Numbered from the stretch's first letter, positions 9,157-19,758 are shown. The stretch: 64,000 nt of DNA from Candidatus Pantoea bituminis (GCF_018842675.1 NZ_JAGTWO010000001.1:1-64000), one strand, 5' to 3'. Notes: generated from the sequence alone by a model not told the origin. Numbers and translations are program-made.

Positions 9157-11133
9157 TTACGGCGTCACCATGTTGAACCAGAAGTCGAACTTATCCATGT
9201 AGCCCAGCAGTTCATTCACCTTACCGGCATCACCGGTAATTTTTACCTCGCCTTTATCCTGCGCCTGCTTCAGCGTTTCCTCTTTCAGAATGACCTTGTT
9301 GAGAGTTTCACGTGACAGGGTAAGAGTGGCGTCGGCGTTCTGCGCTTCCGAGTTTGCGGTGTGATTAAGCACGCCATTTTCCAGTTCCAGTTTGTACTTA
9401 CCACCGTCACCGCCAAAATCAACGTTCAGCACGGCTTTCGCATTCGCGGCCTTCTCGCCGTTAATGTGCAGCGCCAGGTAGTCAAAGAACATTTCCGGCG
9501 TCATGGCGCGAACAGTATCTGGACTCGCGGTGTTTGGCGTCGGCAGCTGTTTCACGCCGTTACGCAGCTCCTGCGCACCGGTCAAATAGAAGTTACGCCA
9601 CGGGCCGGACTCGGCCTGATACCCCATCTGCTCCAGCGCATCCGCCTCCAGACTGCGTGCGGCCTTGTTGTCCGGGTTGGCAAACACAACCTTACTGACA
9701 ACCTGCGCCACCCATCGGTAATTTCCTTTGTCATAATCGGCTTTCGCCTTCTGCAGGATGCTGTCAGCGCCACCCATGTACTCCACGTATTTCTTCGCGG
9801 CATCTTCAGGCGGAAGCTCATCAAGCGTCGCCGGATTGCCGTCAAACCATCCGAGGTACAGCACGTAGGTTGCCTTCACGTCATGACTGACCGAGCCGTA
9901 GTAGCCGCGGTTCGCCCACATGGTGGCAAGGGACGGCGGCAGCTTAAACTGTGCGGCAATCTCATCGCGGGTCAGACCTTCGTTTGCCATGCGCAGCGTC
10001 TGGTCATTAATGTAGCGGTACAAATCGCGCTGGCTCTTCATCAGTTTGTTAACATTGTCATTTCCCCAGGTCGGCCAGTGATGTTGAGCCATCAGCACCT
10101 CAGCCTTGTCACCCCAGAGGTTGATGGCGTCATTGATGTACTTAGACCAGGGGAGCGGTTCGCGAATTTTGGCACCGCGCAAGGAATAGGTGTTATGCAG
10201 CGTGTGGGTCACGTCTTCTGCCGTCTGAATGACCTTTTTCTCTTCAATAAACCACAGCATCTCTGCCGGCGCTTCGGAGCCAGGCGCCATCATAAAGTCA
10301 TAAGTTAAACCGTCTATAACGTGCTTTTCACCCGTTTTCGTCACGTAATCAGTTGGCGCAATCAGCGTGACCGTGCCCGCTGAGGTGGTGGTGCCCAGTC
10401 CGGCACCGACCTGGCCTTTCGGGTCTGCCTTGAGCAGATTGCCGTACATATAGCTGGCGCGCCGGCTCATGACGTTACCCGCCATGATGTTTTCTGAAAC
10501 GGCGGATTCCATAAAGCCCGCTGGCGCATAGATTTTTACCTTGCCGGCTTTGACATCTGCTTCATCCACTACGCCGCGAACACCGCCGTAGTGGTCAACG
10601 TGACTGTGGGTATAGATAACCGCCACGACAGGTTTTTTGCCGCGATTTTTAAAATAAAGATCCATGCCAACCTTCGCCGTCTCGGCGGAAACCAGCGGAT
10701 CGACAACGGTGATGCCTTCCTTGCCCTCAATGATGGTCATGTTGGACAGATCAAGATTGCGGACTTGATAGATACCGTCAGTGACTTCAAACAGGCCGCT
10801 GATATTGATCAGCTGTGACTGACGCCACAGGCTGGGGTTAACGGTGTCGGGCGCTTTTTCACCCTCTTTTATAAATGCGTACTGTTTAGGGTCCCAGATA
10901 ACGTTACCCGATTCCCCTTTGATAACGGTATCGGGTAAAGCCGCAATGAAACCTTTATGAGCATCCTCAAAGTCACTTTTATTGTCGAACGGCAGTTGCT
11001 GATAAAGCGCATCGTTGGCCTGTTTGGTTGCAGGCGCTGCGTCTTTCGGCGTTTCATCCGCCAGTACGCTTATCGAAAAGGTAGTAAGCAAGCCGGCCAG
11101 GGCAAAACTACGGGCCAGGGGTGTTAGTTTCAT
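9157..11133 (-). CDS. Periplasmic alkyl sulfatase (SdsA1/YjcS family, metallo-beta-lactamase fold)
   Basis: Hydrolyses primary alkyl sulfates such as dodecyl sulfate. 658 residues, normal length. Signal peptide at 1-25 (ending SVLA-DE). The zinc-binding [10 protein letters not shown] is at about residues 175-184, with further ligands in [12 protein letters not shown] and [10 protein letters not shown]. The dimerisation region follows, then a C-terminal SCP2-like domain ([16 protein letters not shown]) from about residue 530. Frame intact throughout. The downstream barrel protein may serve substrate passage. The upstream 600 bp are AT-rich and probably hold its promoter. Confidence 0.92.
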   Translation of the reverse strand: MKLTPLARSFALAGLLTTFSISVLADETPKDAAPATKQANDALYQQLPFDNKSDFEDAHKGFIAALPDTVIKGESGNVIWDPKQYAFIKEGEKAPDTVNPSLWRQSQLINISGLFEVTDGIYQVRNLDLSNMTIIEGKEGITVVDPLVSAETAKVGMDLYFKNRGKKPVVAVIYTHSHVDHYGGVRGVVDEADVKAGKVKIYAPAGFMESAVSENIMAGNVMSRRASYMYGNLLKADPKGQVGAGLGTTTSAGTVTLIAPTDYVTKTGEKHVIDGLTYDFMMAPGSEAPAEMLWFIEEKKVIQTAEDVTHTLHNTYSLRGAKIREPLPWSKYINDAINLWGDKAEVLMAQHHWPTWGNDNVNKLMKSQRDLYRYINDQTLRMANEGLTRDEIAAQFKLPPSLATMWANRGYYGSVSHDVKATYVLYLGWFDGNPATLDELPPEDAAKKYVEYMGGADSILQKAKADYDKGNYRWVAQVVSKVVFANPDNKAARSLEADALEQMGYQAESGPWRNFYLTGAQELRNGVKQLPTPNTASPDTVRAMTPEMFFDYLALHINGEKAANAKAVLNVDFGGDGGKYKLELENGVLNHTANSEAQNADATLTLSRETLNKVILKEETLKQAQDKGEVKITGDAGKVNELLGYMDKFDFWFNMVTP

Positions 11134-11754
11134 GTGAGTCCTCAGGGTTTCAGGCTAATGAAAACGAGCTCTGGTATAGCGAAATTTAATTAAGGTGTTT
11201 GCCAGGAAAATTTTGTGTGCATGAAAAGGATGAAAAATTAAGAAGGAGTAAGGTTCGTTAACAATTTGATATAACCATAGCGAAAGTCTTACATTTCACC
11301 AGTTTGAGTTAAGTCGCGCTTCGAAATTTATACGGGAATGTTGATAGGAGTCAAAAAATCGACATTTAAGGATATTTGTTGAATGATGTAATCGTTTGAT
11401 TTTTATTACTTTAATAAATAAAAGTGTTACAGGTCACAATTAAATAAAAATATTACATTAATTATTCATTTTAATAATTAGGAATATCCTCATGCCGGAT
11501 GGTTCTGCCTTGAATACTCCTGTTTCGATTGCGATGAAGAGGCTTTATTAAGAATGCTTAAGATCATTAGTTTTTGCAGCCGCGCTAACGTTACCTCGGA
11601 ATGAGATGTTTTTAAAAATTCACCGCTGCAGAACAATGCCCATATTAACCAAGAGGGCTGAAACGTTTTGCAGAGTGTATGTCGGCTTAATATAAGGTTG
11701 CCCACGTTTAACTAAAAAAACAGACAACAAAAAGGCCGCATGTTTGGATATTAA
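11134..11754. other. AT-rich 620-bp region upstream of the alkyl sulfatase
   Basis: Strongly AT-rich between 11340 and 11480, with many short A/T runs. A 71-codon minus-strand frame at 11490-11705 has no convincing start signal or family and is left out. The sulfatase promoter must lie here, but I cannot assign its elements. Confidence 0.4.
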
Positions 11755-11822
11755 TATCCGCTTCTGGCACAAAGCAGCCCGATGCGAACGAACTGTCCGC
11801 CATGTGCGGTCAGCGGACGTTA
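11755..11822 (+). repeat. Two-arm intergenic repeat, forward
   Basis: Left arm ATCCGCTTCTGGCACAAAGC well conserved; right arm GTCCGCCATGTGCGG...AGCGGACG altered in its loop. Confidence 0.8.
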
Positions 11823-11880
11823 CATGAAAATTTCAGCTGATTATGTTACACCAGCCGCTTTCCTGAATTCTGACTAACAA

Positions 11881-12621
11881 TCAGTAATGTACCAGTCCGC
11901 CATCTACGGCGTACTGGCTACCGGTAACATAGGATGCGTCATCGGAAAGGAGGAAAAGCGCAACTGCAGCGGCCTCTTCTGCTTTTCCTGCACGGCCAAG
12001 AGTGACCTGACTTACCACAAAATCTTCAAACTGCTGACGCGACTCTTCCGGCATAAAATGCCTGAAGTTTGTTTCAATCGGACCTGGCACCAAAGTGTTG
12101 GCGCGTATACCGCGTTCAGCCAGCTCAGTAGCCCAGCTTTTAACCATAGCGACAACGGCACCTTTCGTTGCTGCATAAAGGCTTGTCATTGCCGCACCTT
12201 CGTATACAGAAGAGGATGAGGTTACCAGAACAGATGCCCCTGAATTGAGTGACTTAGAAAGGGCTGCCAGCTGCAGCATCGGACCACGTACATTAGCGTT
12301 CATCATGCGATTAAAAGCATCTGCCGTTACCGACTCCAGAGAACCTACCTCTGCAAAGCCAGCATTAAGCCACAATCCATCAAGCGAACCCCAACCGCTT
12401 ATAGCTGTCCGAAGCTCACTTATGTCTGCTTCGCTTGTAGCATCGCTTTTTAGAATGAGAGAAGTCACAGGCAGTGAGCTGCGGGCGCGATCCAGCCTTT
12501 CTTCATTGAGCCCTGTAATGGCAACATAACCACCTTCACTGACAATGCGCTGAGCACCAGCCAGTCCCATGCCGCTGGTACCGCCAGTGATCAGTATGCG
12601 TTTCCCTTGGAATCTATTCAT
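11881..12621 (-). CDS. Short-chain dehydrogenase/reductase
   Basis: Classical NAD(P)-dependent SDR of 246 residues. Cofactor motif ITGGTSGMGLAGA near residue 10, LNAG at about 86, catalytic Ser in VTSSSSVYEG and YAATKG with Tyr and Lys, ending with the usual GSQYAVDGGL. The class 'SDR family oxidoreductase' is firm; the substrate is not predictable. Flanked by repeat copies on both sides with no operon partner. Confidence 0.9.
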   Translation of the reverse strand: MNRFQGKRILITGGTSGMGLAGAQRIVSEGGYVAITGLNEERLDRARSSLPVTSLILKSDATSEADISELRTAISGWGSLDGLWLNAGFAEVGSLESVTADAFNRMMNANVRGPMLQLAALSKSLNSGASVLVTSSSSVYEGAAMTSLYAATKGAVVAMVKSWATELAERGIRANTLVPGPIETNFRHFMPEESRQQFEDFVVSQVTLGRAGKAEEAAAVALFLLSDDASYVTGSQYAVDGGLVHY

Positions 12622-12718
12622 GAATACTGCCTTTAAGCTTTAAGATCAGCATTTACCTTACGAAAAATAAACATCAGCCGTCATCTGTATCATCATGCAA
12701 ATATGTCATTACTGCTTC

Positions 12719-12787
12719 AATGTCCGCTTTGGCACAAAGCAGACAAACACATGGTCAAGTCCGCTTTGAGCGACAAGCGGACGTTAA
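12719..12787 (+). repeat. Two-arm intergenic repeat, forward
   Basis: TGTCCGCTTTGGCACAAAGC and GTCCGCTTTGAGCGACAAGC arms both clear. The ~40 bp after it also resemble the flank of the copy at 7738. Confidence 0.85.
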
Positions 12788-12894
12788 ACCAGTGACTAAT
12801 AGCTATTCTGATGTGTCTGGATGGATAGAGCGTGGTGATTCATTTGGATTCCCTAACGCCCTTTACGGCCAGCCGGTTTTTCCAGATATCCGGG

Positions 12895-13401
12895 TCACGA
12901 ACTGGATTCAGCATCCAGCCTCATAAGAAGTTCGTCATAAAAAACGCCATCAACGCATAATGCAGCGGTATCGGTTGCCCATTCTCTGAATCCAAAGGAT
13001 CGATAGAGAATCTGGGCTGCATGATTTGTTGTAATCACTGAAAGTTTTATTGTTTTAGCTCCGCTGGCAGCTTCTATTGCCGCTGCCATAAGCGATTTCG
13101 AAAGACCCGTGCCTCTCATCTCAGCGCGCACATACATTCCCCAGATAGTGGCAACATGACAAAGTTTTGGTGCGGTACTGCGACTAACGCCTATCATGCC
13201 TTGTAAGGAATTTTGAAGATCGAATCCTCCAAATACATTTTCAACACGCAACCTTTCAGCAAAAAACTCTGCAGATTTCTGTTTCCAGTCTTCATAGGAG
13301 GCACCAAAGGCATCTGGATGAAGTCGCAGGGCCTCAAGTCTTATTCTTATGAAATCGTCAAGGTCACTGTCGTTAATGCGGCGCACTGTAAATGCTTTCA
13401 T
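12895..13401 (-). CDS. GNAT family N-acetyltransferase
   Basis: 168 residues. The acetyl-CoA-binding region reads IWGMYVRAEMRGTGLSKSLM, with the RGTGLSK pyrophosphate loop typical of GNAT, followed by LSVITTNHAAQILYRSFGF. GGAGCTCAGG precedes the ATG. Substrate unknown. Monocistronic between repeat copies. Confidence 0.88.
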   Translation of the reverse strand: MKAFTVRRINDSDLDDFIRIRLEALRLHPDAFGASYEDWKQKSAEFFAERLRVENVFGGFDLQNSLQGMIGVSRSTAPKLCHVATIWGMYVRAEMRGTGLSKSLMAAAIEAASGAKTIKLSVITTNHAAQILYRSFGFREWATDTAALCVDGVFYDELLMRLDAESSS

Positions 13402-13557
13402 CCTGAGCTCCTTGCTGTCGTAAATTTTTCAAACACTTAAATATATTGAATTACCTTAACTTCTGACTCACGAACAGAAGAAACACAGATGTGAACAGAA
13501 TCAAGCCAGATGAGATATGTTATCTCATGAAAAACTGTCTTTTCTCGGGAGCGACAG

Positions 13558-13798
13558 ATGCCGGATTACATTTTTTAGAAAGGGTGAACAAATTGCTGTG
13601 CTGGAAAGATCAGAAGCCGAGAAAGCCCCTCTGCTGACCGATCAGGGTTATGAAAAGCAGTATGAAGAGATTGATGCCCCAAATGCTGAGCATGCTCTTG
13701 CACGCTATGCTGACATACGCAAAGAAGAACGCACAACTGAACATGCTTTTATAACGGGCACAGTATTCAGCACAATTGTGACAGCAATCCTAAGATAA
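13558..13798 (+). CDS. Small conserved-looking protein of unknown function (start region frame uncertain)
   Basis: A good GGAG precedes ATG 13558, giving MPDYIF. In the six T at 13571-13576 that frame meets a stop; with two more T it would read MPDYIFFRKGEQIAVLERSE and continue open to 13798 (about 80 residues). The frame that is open as written starts at 13517 without a clear ribosome site. The body is charged and helical (EKAPLLTDQGYEKQYEEID, HALARYADIRKEERT), and a hydrophobic tail GTVFSTIVTAIL may anchor in the membrane. Family not recognised. Confidence 0.5.
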
Positions 13799-13832
13799 GA
13801 CGGCTGAAAGGCGGTTTTTACTCATCTGATAA

Positions 13833-13895
13833 GGTCCGCTTCTGGCACAAAGCAGACAGGCACACGGTCAAGTCCGCTTTGAGCGACAAGCGGAT
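13833..13895 (+). repeat. Two-arm intergenic repeat, forward
   Basis: GTCCGCTTCTGGCACAAAGC and GTCCGCTTTGAGCGACAAGC arms, nearly identical to the copy at 12719. Confidence 0.85.
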
Positions 13896-13947
13896 GCACA
13901 ATATTTTGATTAATCTGGATAAAATTTTGATGGTATCGCGGACTGTA

Positions 13948-15173
13948 TCAAACGTTTTTCCCGGGAAGGGGAGGCGTTTCTTCATCACGGCTCTGTACTA
14001 CTGAGCCGGAATGGCGTCGCCAGATCACCACGGAAATCGCCGTAATGAACAGGGTCAGGATAGCGGAAACAAGCAGCGTGCCGGGTATACCGTACCGCTC
14101 CAGCAGCATGGCATACGCAGACGGGGCAAGCGCCGCGAGAAAAATCCTGGTGACAGCAGTACGCCTGTTTTGCGGGCGTACTGCTGTGGATCAAACAGCA
14201 CAAGAGGAAGTACGGCCTTCACAACCGTGCACAGTCCGTTCACGGCCCCATAGCCCAGGACGAAGAGGGCTGTAGCCACAGGCGTAACGCACCCCGCAAG
14301 GCCGGCCAGAAAGCAGAGTGGCAGCAGGACACCGATAATAAGGTTTAGGCGTAGCGCGGAGAGGCGTGCGCCGGAGGCCACATCCAGCAGGCGGGCACTC
14401 ACCTGTCCCACGCCCCAAAGCATGCCAGCCAAGGCGGGCAAGCCATAAGCGGCCAGTATCCGGGGAAAATGCGTGGACACGCCCGTGGAGACAAAGCTGA
14501 TCAGCGCAATCAGGGCGGCATACCACAGGCCGCTGATGAAACCTTTTCGATCTTCTGCCGTCCCGGCCGCCGGAAGACCGGACCGACCAACCATGGGAGG
14601 GTTTACCCGACGGCCTGCCGGAACGGCGGTCAGAAAAAGCAGGCCCACCAGACCCGCACAGCCGTAAACGAGTAAGGCATGCCGCCAGTTGGTAATGTGC
14701 AGCAGGGCAGCGCCAGCAGTCCAGAACACGGCTGACGCAAGACCGCCCAGTAGAGTAACCAGAGAGACTGCTCTGCGGGCCCCTGCGCCTGCGGTTTCCA
14801 CAAGCAGGGCAAACGCAGCGTCATACAGGGCAAGCCGCATGCCGACTCCCGTCAGGACCCAGACCGCAACCCATGCCGTTGTGGAATGAGTAATCGCCAT
14901 CAGAAAACACCCGATAGTTATGGCGAAGGTTCCCGCCATCATCATCATGCGTCCGCCGGCTCGAGCCATAACGGAACCGGTCAGCGGCGAAACCAGCCCC
15001 ATAACCAGCATGGCAACGGTCAGGCCAGAGAATGTCACCACGGGAGACCATCCCGTTTCCGCCATGATGGCGGTTCCGAAAACGCCCGGCATGTAGAACG
15101 TAATACCCCAGTTGATAAGCTGCGTCATGCCGATGCAGAAAATGCTGCGCCCTGTCAGATGTCCGTCTGTCAA
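13948..15173 (-). CDS. MFS transporter (frame broken near the C-terminus)
   Basis: About 408 residues with twelve expected helices. N-terminal QLINWGITFYMPGVFGTAI and VMGLVSPLTGSVMARAGGR (loop 2-3 motif) mark an MFS protein close to those often found with acetyltransferases. The frame breaks in five A at 14140-14144; one more base gives SPGFFLAALAPSAYAMLLER and runs to the stop at 13948. Its start overlaps the stop of the acetyltransferase gene, so the two form one transcript divergent from a LysR gene. Confidence 0.85.
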
Positions 15174-15697
15174 TCTGTGCTCTCCGCAAGCGTGGTGTCG
15201 CCCAGCCCGAGCGTGCGCTGCAGGATGACCGTATCGAGCCAGCGCCCGTGCTTGAATCCTACCGATCTGAGTGTGCCGGTGATGCTGAAGCCTGCGGCGC
15301 GGTGCAGGGCAAGGGAGGCAGTGTTTTCGCTGTTACCCACCACGGCCACGAGCTGGCGGAAGCCACGGGCTTCTGCCCAGGCTATCGCTCGGGATAACAG
15401 CATTTTGCCGGTGCCCCGCCCCTGACAAGTGGCGTCAATATAGACGGAGTCTTCCAGGGTAAACCGGTAGGCGCGGCGTTCCCGGTAAAAAGACAGGTAG
15501 CAGTATCCCCGCACTTGCCCTTCATCAATCGCCACAAACCAAGGCAGTCCTGCTGAACGCACCTTTTTCAGGCGGGCTGCCATTTCAGCCGCATCCGGCG
15601 GTTCGGTTTCAAAAGTGGCAGTGCCATGTAATACGTGATAAGCATAAATCTGCTGGATAGCAGGAATATGTCTTTCATCTGCTTCAGTTATTTCCAT
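15170..15697 (-). CDS. Phosphinothricin/methionine-sulfone-type N-acetyltransferase (GNAT)
   Basis: 175 residues. The sequence IYAYHVLHGTATFETEPP, the active-site stretch GYCYLSFYRERRAYRFTLEDSVYI and the acetyl-CoA loop CQGRGTGKMLL match the PAT/YncA (MnaT) family, which acetylates phosphinothricin or methionine analogues. The next gene is an MFS exporter that overlaps it by 4 nt. A LysR regulator diverges. I chose the ATG at 15697; an in-frame codon 30 nt upstream is possible. Confidence 0.88.
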   Translation of the reverse strand: MEITEADERHIPAIQQIYAYHVLHGTATFETEPPDAAEMAARLKKVRSAGLPWFVAIDEGQVRGYCYLSFYRERRAYRFTLEDSVYIDATCQGRGTGKMLLSRAIAWAEARGFRQLVAVVGNSENTASLALHRAAGFSITGTLRSVGFKHGRWLDTVILQRTLGLGDTTLAESTD

Positions 15698-15795
15698 CGG
15701 TATGGCTCTTTTTCTGGTGAGAAACAAAGACTAACCCGGATGAATAATTTCAGACAGGCCGCGGGACTTATCAGCGGTATAAGGAAAACTTTGGC

Positions 15796-16701
15796 ATGGC
15801 AAACCTGAACCTTGATCATCTTGCTACTTTCAGGATGGTCATCAGCCGGGGCAGTTTCTCAGGAGCGGCAGAAGCACTCGGACTATCACAGCCGGCTGTC
15901 AGCCTGCAGATAAGACAGCTGGAGCAGGCGCTTCATGTCCGGCTTATTGAGCGAACCAGCCGGGGGATAAGGCCCACTCCTGCCGGGCTGACTTTTTCTG
16001 AGCACTGTATGAAAATTGATTCCGTGGTAAATACAGCCATTGAATCGGTGTCTCGGCATTCAGACGAGATAACCGGTACCGTTACTGTCGGCACGGGTGC
16101 AACGGCCTGTATTCATCTTCTGCCTCCCTTACTGCAACAGCTGCGACAGGCACATCCTCTGCTGAAAGTGGACGTACGCACAGGCAATACTTCCGATATT
16201 GTCCGGAGCGTGGAGGAGAATCGTATAGACATTGGACTTGTAACACTTCCAGCAGCCGGCAAATGCCTGAGCGTAAGCCCGCTGGGTACGGATGAGTTTG
16301 TTGTCATCATGGAAAAGGATGCATCAGAGCAGAGCGCGAACCCGCTGCCTCCCGACGCCCTTTTGTCACTGCCGCTGATTATATTTGAACCCGGAAGCGG
16401 GACACGCGCCTTGATCGACGAATGGTTCCGGTATGCCGGGCATACTGCCAGCCCCATGATGGAGCTTGGCAGCATTGAAGCCATTAAAAGGATGGTACGT
16501 TCCGGTCTGGGCTACAGCATCGTTCCCCGCATGTCCGTTGCGAGTATTGAAGAAAGGCAGGGTCTCAGTCTTTACTCTGTGACGCCCTCGCTTCATCGGA
16601 CTTTGGGGACAGTAATGCGGGAGGATCGGATTGTCAGCAGGGGCATAAGTGAAGTGCTGAAAAGACTAAACGGCAGTTTTGCAAAAGAGGAAAGCAGATA
16701 A
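15796..16701 (+). CDS. LysR family transcriptional regulator
   Basis: 301 residues. N-terminal HTH (LATFRMVISRGSFSGAAEAL, GLSQPAVSLQIRQLEQAL) and a LysR effector domain (TVGTGATACIHLLPPLLQQL, RIDIGLVTLP, GYSIVPRMSV). AGGAAAA precedes the ATG. It is divergent from the acetyltransferase-MFS operon, about 100 bp between starts, and most likely controls it. Confidence 0.92.
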   Translation: MANLNLDHLATFRMVISRGSFSGAAEALGLSQPAVSLQIRQLEQALHVRLIERTSRGIRPTPAGLTFSEHCMKIDSVVNTAIESVSRHSDEITGTVTVGTGATACIHLLPPLLQQLRQAHPLLKVDVRTGNTSDIVRSVEENRIDIGLVTLPAAGKCLSVSPLGTDEFVVIMEKDASEQSANPLPPDALLSLPLIIFEPGSGTRALIDEWFRYAGHTASPMMELGSIEAIKRMVRSGLGYSIVPRMSVASIEERQGLSLYSVTPSLHRTLGTVMREDRIVSRGISEVLKRLNGSFAKEESR

Positions 16702-16815
16702 ATATCAATTATCGTTAGCCCAGGTTCTGTCAATACAGAGTCACTCAGAGCCGCCTTTGGAGAAAATGCCAAAGAAGAGCTTGCTTTCTTACTTCAAAAA
16801 GCTCGCCGGGGCGCA

Positions 16816-17690
16816 TTATACCGTTATACCGCGGACGACGTTCTGCTGTTCTGAACATGACGTCAGAAAATACCCCCTTTCAGGAGAACCGGAAACATAT
16901 GCGAACCCGGGTTCACCGAAGTGCATGCCAGCAACACGTAAATTTTGACGAGCGGCCTGTTCAAGAATGGTTTTTCTTGTTTTCTCTGCCTGGGCTGGAT
17001 CACAGTCAAATGAAATTGAAACTTCAGGCCGGGCTGACTGAATATGCGGATAATGCACAATATCACCCCAGATCAGCAGGCTTTCATCGCATGAATTTAT
17101 CAGAAACCCGGTGTGTCCAGGCGTATGTCCCGGCAGACTTACAGCCTTGATCCCCTCACTGATTTCTGCTTCATCAGTAAAACGCAGCACAGGGCCATAA
17201 GCTTCCAGCGTGCGACGAACCAGCGACCCGGTCATCTGTATGCGCTCACCCATGAGTTTCAGCTTATTTTCATCCTGCCAGAATGCTGCTTCATCACGAC
17301 TCAGGAAAAGTTTCGCGTTTCTGTATGCAGGCTGACCATGCTCATTCAGCAAACCGCCGATGTGGTCTGGATGTCCGTGAGTCAGAAGCACGGTATCTAT
17401 ATCGCCTGGATTAACGCCTGCCGAGAAAAGGTTTTTTTAAATTCGCCACCAGCATAATTCAGTCCTCCCATCCCGGAATCCACCAGTATGACGCGTCCCT
17501 GTCCGCGTATGAGGTAGCAGTAAATGTGAATATCATCGGGAGCTGTTACTCCTGACTTCTCCTGAATTTTTCCTGCTTCGGTTAAATCAATTCCTGACAG
17601 TAAACCCAGGCTGGCTTTCATTCGCCCGTCGCTTATTGCGGTTATCGAGTAATGGCCAATTTTTTGCGAAAGAAAAGGTGACGTATCCAT
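16816..17690 (-). CDS. Metallo-beta-lactamase-fold hydrolase (frame broken)
   Basis: About 291 residues. VLLTHGHPDHIGGLLNEHG holds the HxHxDH zinc motif; later ligands lie in LPGHTPGHTGF and the final GMHFGEPGFAYV. The frame breaks in seven T at 17432-17438 (eight expected), which joins GGEFKKNLFSAGVNPGDIDT to the HGHPDH part. Start MDTSPFLSQ at 17690. Close to the lactonase-like/AttM side of the family, but the substrate is unknown. A LysR gene diverges from it about 130 bp away. Confidence 0.83.
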
Positions 17691-17817
17691 ACTGTCCTCG
17701 CTTAATGAAAATAAAATTATAATTTGCAGCTTCATTCGGTCCGTGATGTTTAAACCAGCCAGTAACAGTCGCTGGCAAGTCAGTGTTACGGTCACGGCCT
17801 AAAGATATTGAAGTTAA

Positions 17818-18738
17818 ATGCCTGATGAGACTATGATAATTTTCGACTCAGTTGAGACCAAAATTGTTGTGGACATAAAATTACTGCGTTCTTTTGCCAC
17901 CGTTGCCTTATTCGAACATGTCGGACAGGCAGCAGAAAGGCTTCATATTTCTCAATCTCCACTCAGCAGACAGATCCAGCAGCTTGAAAGTGAATTAGGT
18001 ATTACGCTCTTTCATCGTGATAAAAAGCGGTTAAAGCTAACTGAAGAGGGAAGAAAATTTCTTAATGAGGTAACGCCTTTTTTACAACATCACGATCGCC
18101 TGAAAGATTACGGCCGGCATCTCTCGCATGATTATGCAGGGCGACTGGATATAGGCTATGTAGAAGCGGCACTCCATTCCCGGCTTCTTCCTGAGGCAAT
18201 TGCACGGCTTGGTATGGGGCATGAAGCGGATATCCGCCTACATGCTATGCGTTCAAAGCAACAGATTGAACATCTGAGGGAAAGAGCCATTGATCTGGCC
18301 CTGCTGCATACGCCACCTGATGCTAATGGCATGTTCCGTCAGGAGAAAGTTTTGACGGAACCTGTGATACTGGCTATGCCAAAAGAAAGAATGCTACCGG
18401 CTCCCGGCCCTGATGATCTCAATGGCCAGCCGTGGATAGCAGATCAGGAAAACCTGAATCCTACGGCGCGGGCGCGATTGCTCGCAGCATGTCAGAAAGG
18501 CGGTTTTCGCCCCAATATCTGTCTGGAAGTCAGCGGGCCACTGGCTGCGCTGGCCTGTGTGGAGGCCGGGTTGGGTTTCACATTCATACAGAAAAGCCTT
18601 GCGCGGATTGTTCCGGATAATGTCGCTCTAGTATCTCTCCCCTGGCTGCCGCTTGAAATCACCCTTTTTGCCGTATGGCGGAAAGAGGAAACAAGACCGC
18701 TGACAAAACGTTTTCTGGCAACGCTGGGGCTGTACTGA
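17818..18738 (+). CDS. LysR family transcriptional regulator
   Basis: About 306 residues from ATG 17818; the usual LysR start DIKLLRSFATVALFEHVGQA would instead fit GTG 17869. HTH LHISQSPLSRQIQQLESELG, effector domain with RLDIGYVEAALHSRLLPEAI and GLGFTFIQKSLAR. Divergent from the metallo-beta-lactamase-fold hydrolase gene, its likely target. Confidence 0.9.
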   Translation: MPDETMIIFDSVETKIVVDIKLLRSFATVALFEHVGQAAERLHISQSPLSRQIQQLESELGITLFHRDKKRLKLTEEGRKFLNEVTPFLQHHDRLKDYGRHLSHDYAGRLDIGYVEAALHSRLLPEAIARLGMGHEADIRLHAMRSKQQIEHLRERAIDLALLHTPPDANGMFRQEKVLTEPVILAMPKERMLPAPGPDDLNGQPWIADQENLNPTARARLLAACQKGGFRPNICLEVSGPLAALACVEAGLGFTFIQKSLARIVPDNVALVSLPWLPLEITLFAVWRKEETRPLTKRFLATLGLY

Positions 18739-19194
18739 TGTAAGAATGTGATGTCCGGACGCATAAATGCAACGAAATGACAATTTTTGTGTTCCTGGAT
18801 AGGTAATAAAACGACCTTTGCCAATTCATTACAATAAAAATCTGACCGGGAAGTTTGCTGTTATATCTAACATTCAGGAGCATGTATTCACCGTTTCGCT
18901 TCTTACTCTACCCGCGCGCTTTTTCTCTGTGAGGCTTCTTCCTACTTTCATTTTATCGGGTCAACGATTTTCCATTGCTGGTGGTACACAGCAGTTACAC
19001 TGGTTGCTGATGATTCAGAACCAGTGGAGGGAAGTCTGAATGGCCCCTCTGGCTTCCCGGCAAGCCGAATTATCAGCGCGATAGCCTAACCGGCAGAGTC
19101 GCCAGGTTCTGCCGAACCGCCGGAAGCCAGTTTGCTCAGGCATTCACCTTGGTTCCAGATGATTAACGTTGAGATTGAAAACGGAGTTATAGCC
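18739..19194. other. 456-bp intergenic stretch
   Basis: No gene seen. Around 19030-19135 the sequence is rich in short complementary GC segments (GGCTTCCCGGCAAGCC, CCGGCAGAGTCGCCAGGTTC, GAACCGCCGGAAGCC) that could fold, just upstream of the VOC gene. No repeat copy is present. Confidence 0.35.
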
Positions 19195-19644
19195 ATGAGT
19201 AATGCACTTGTACCTGAGTTTTCTGTATCAGATTGGCGCAATTCAAAAAGATTCTACTGCCAAATCCTGGGCTTCGAATGTGTATATGAGCGCGCTGAAG
19301 AAGGCTTTTGTTACCTGAAACTGGGGGAAGCTGAACTCATGATCGACCAGATAGGAGAAGGCCGGACATTTGAAGGAGGGCATCAGCCGACTGGTTACCC
19401 GTTCGGAAAAGGGATGAATGTTCAGATTTTGGTTCCCTCAGTTACTCCCCTGATAAACTCATTGGCACAGCATGGCATTGGTCTTTTCCTTCCTGTTGAG
19501 GACCGCTGGTATCGTGTTGAGGCAGTGGAAAGCGGAAACCGTCAGTTTATTGTTGCCGATCCTGATGGATACTTACTACGGTTTTATCAACATCTTGGAA
19601 CACGTAAAGTCAAAAATTCCGAGCCGGATACTCCCCATCGATAG
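19195..19644 (+). CDS. VOC family protein, bleomycin-binding-protein-like
   Basis: 149 residues. Two beta-alpha-beta-beta-beta modules of the vicinal-oxygen-chelate fold: VPEFSVSDWRNSKRFYCQILGF at the start and FIVADPDGYLLRFYQHLG at the end, the layout of bleomycin resistance proteins that bind and sequester the drug. GGAG precedes ATG 19195. A second member lies at 54381-54800. Drug binding is inferred from family only. Confidence 0.82.
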   Translation: MSNALVPEFSVSDWRNSKRFYCQILGFECVYERAEEGFCYLKLGEAELMIDQIGEGRTFEGGHQPTGYPFGKGMNVQILVPSVTPLINSLAQHGIGLFLPVEDRWYRVEAVESGNRQFIVADPDGYLLRFYQHLGTRKVKNSEPDTPHR

Positions 19645-19691
19645 TTCGGCCATCACATTAGTCAATTAACCGCCTTTCTAACTCCCCCTTT

Positions 19692-19758
19692 TGTCCACTT
19701 CCGGCACAGAACAGACATTTACGCGGGGCAAGGTCCGCTATGAGCGAGGAGCAGACGC
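19692..19758 (+). repeat. Two-arm intergenic repeat, forward, somewhat degenerate
   Basis: TGTCCACTTCCGGCACAGAAC and GTCCGCTATGAGCGAGGAGC arms. Confidence 0.8.

Noticed and set aside
9361..10308. 315-codon open frame on the plus strand
   Set aside because: It is antisense to the alkyl sulfatase gene, whose family motifs are clear; the long frame follows from codon bias on the opposite strand.
11490..11705. 71-codon minus-strand frame upstream of the alkyl sulfatase
   Set aside because: No ribosome site, no family resemblance, AT-rich surroundings.
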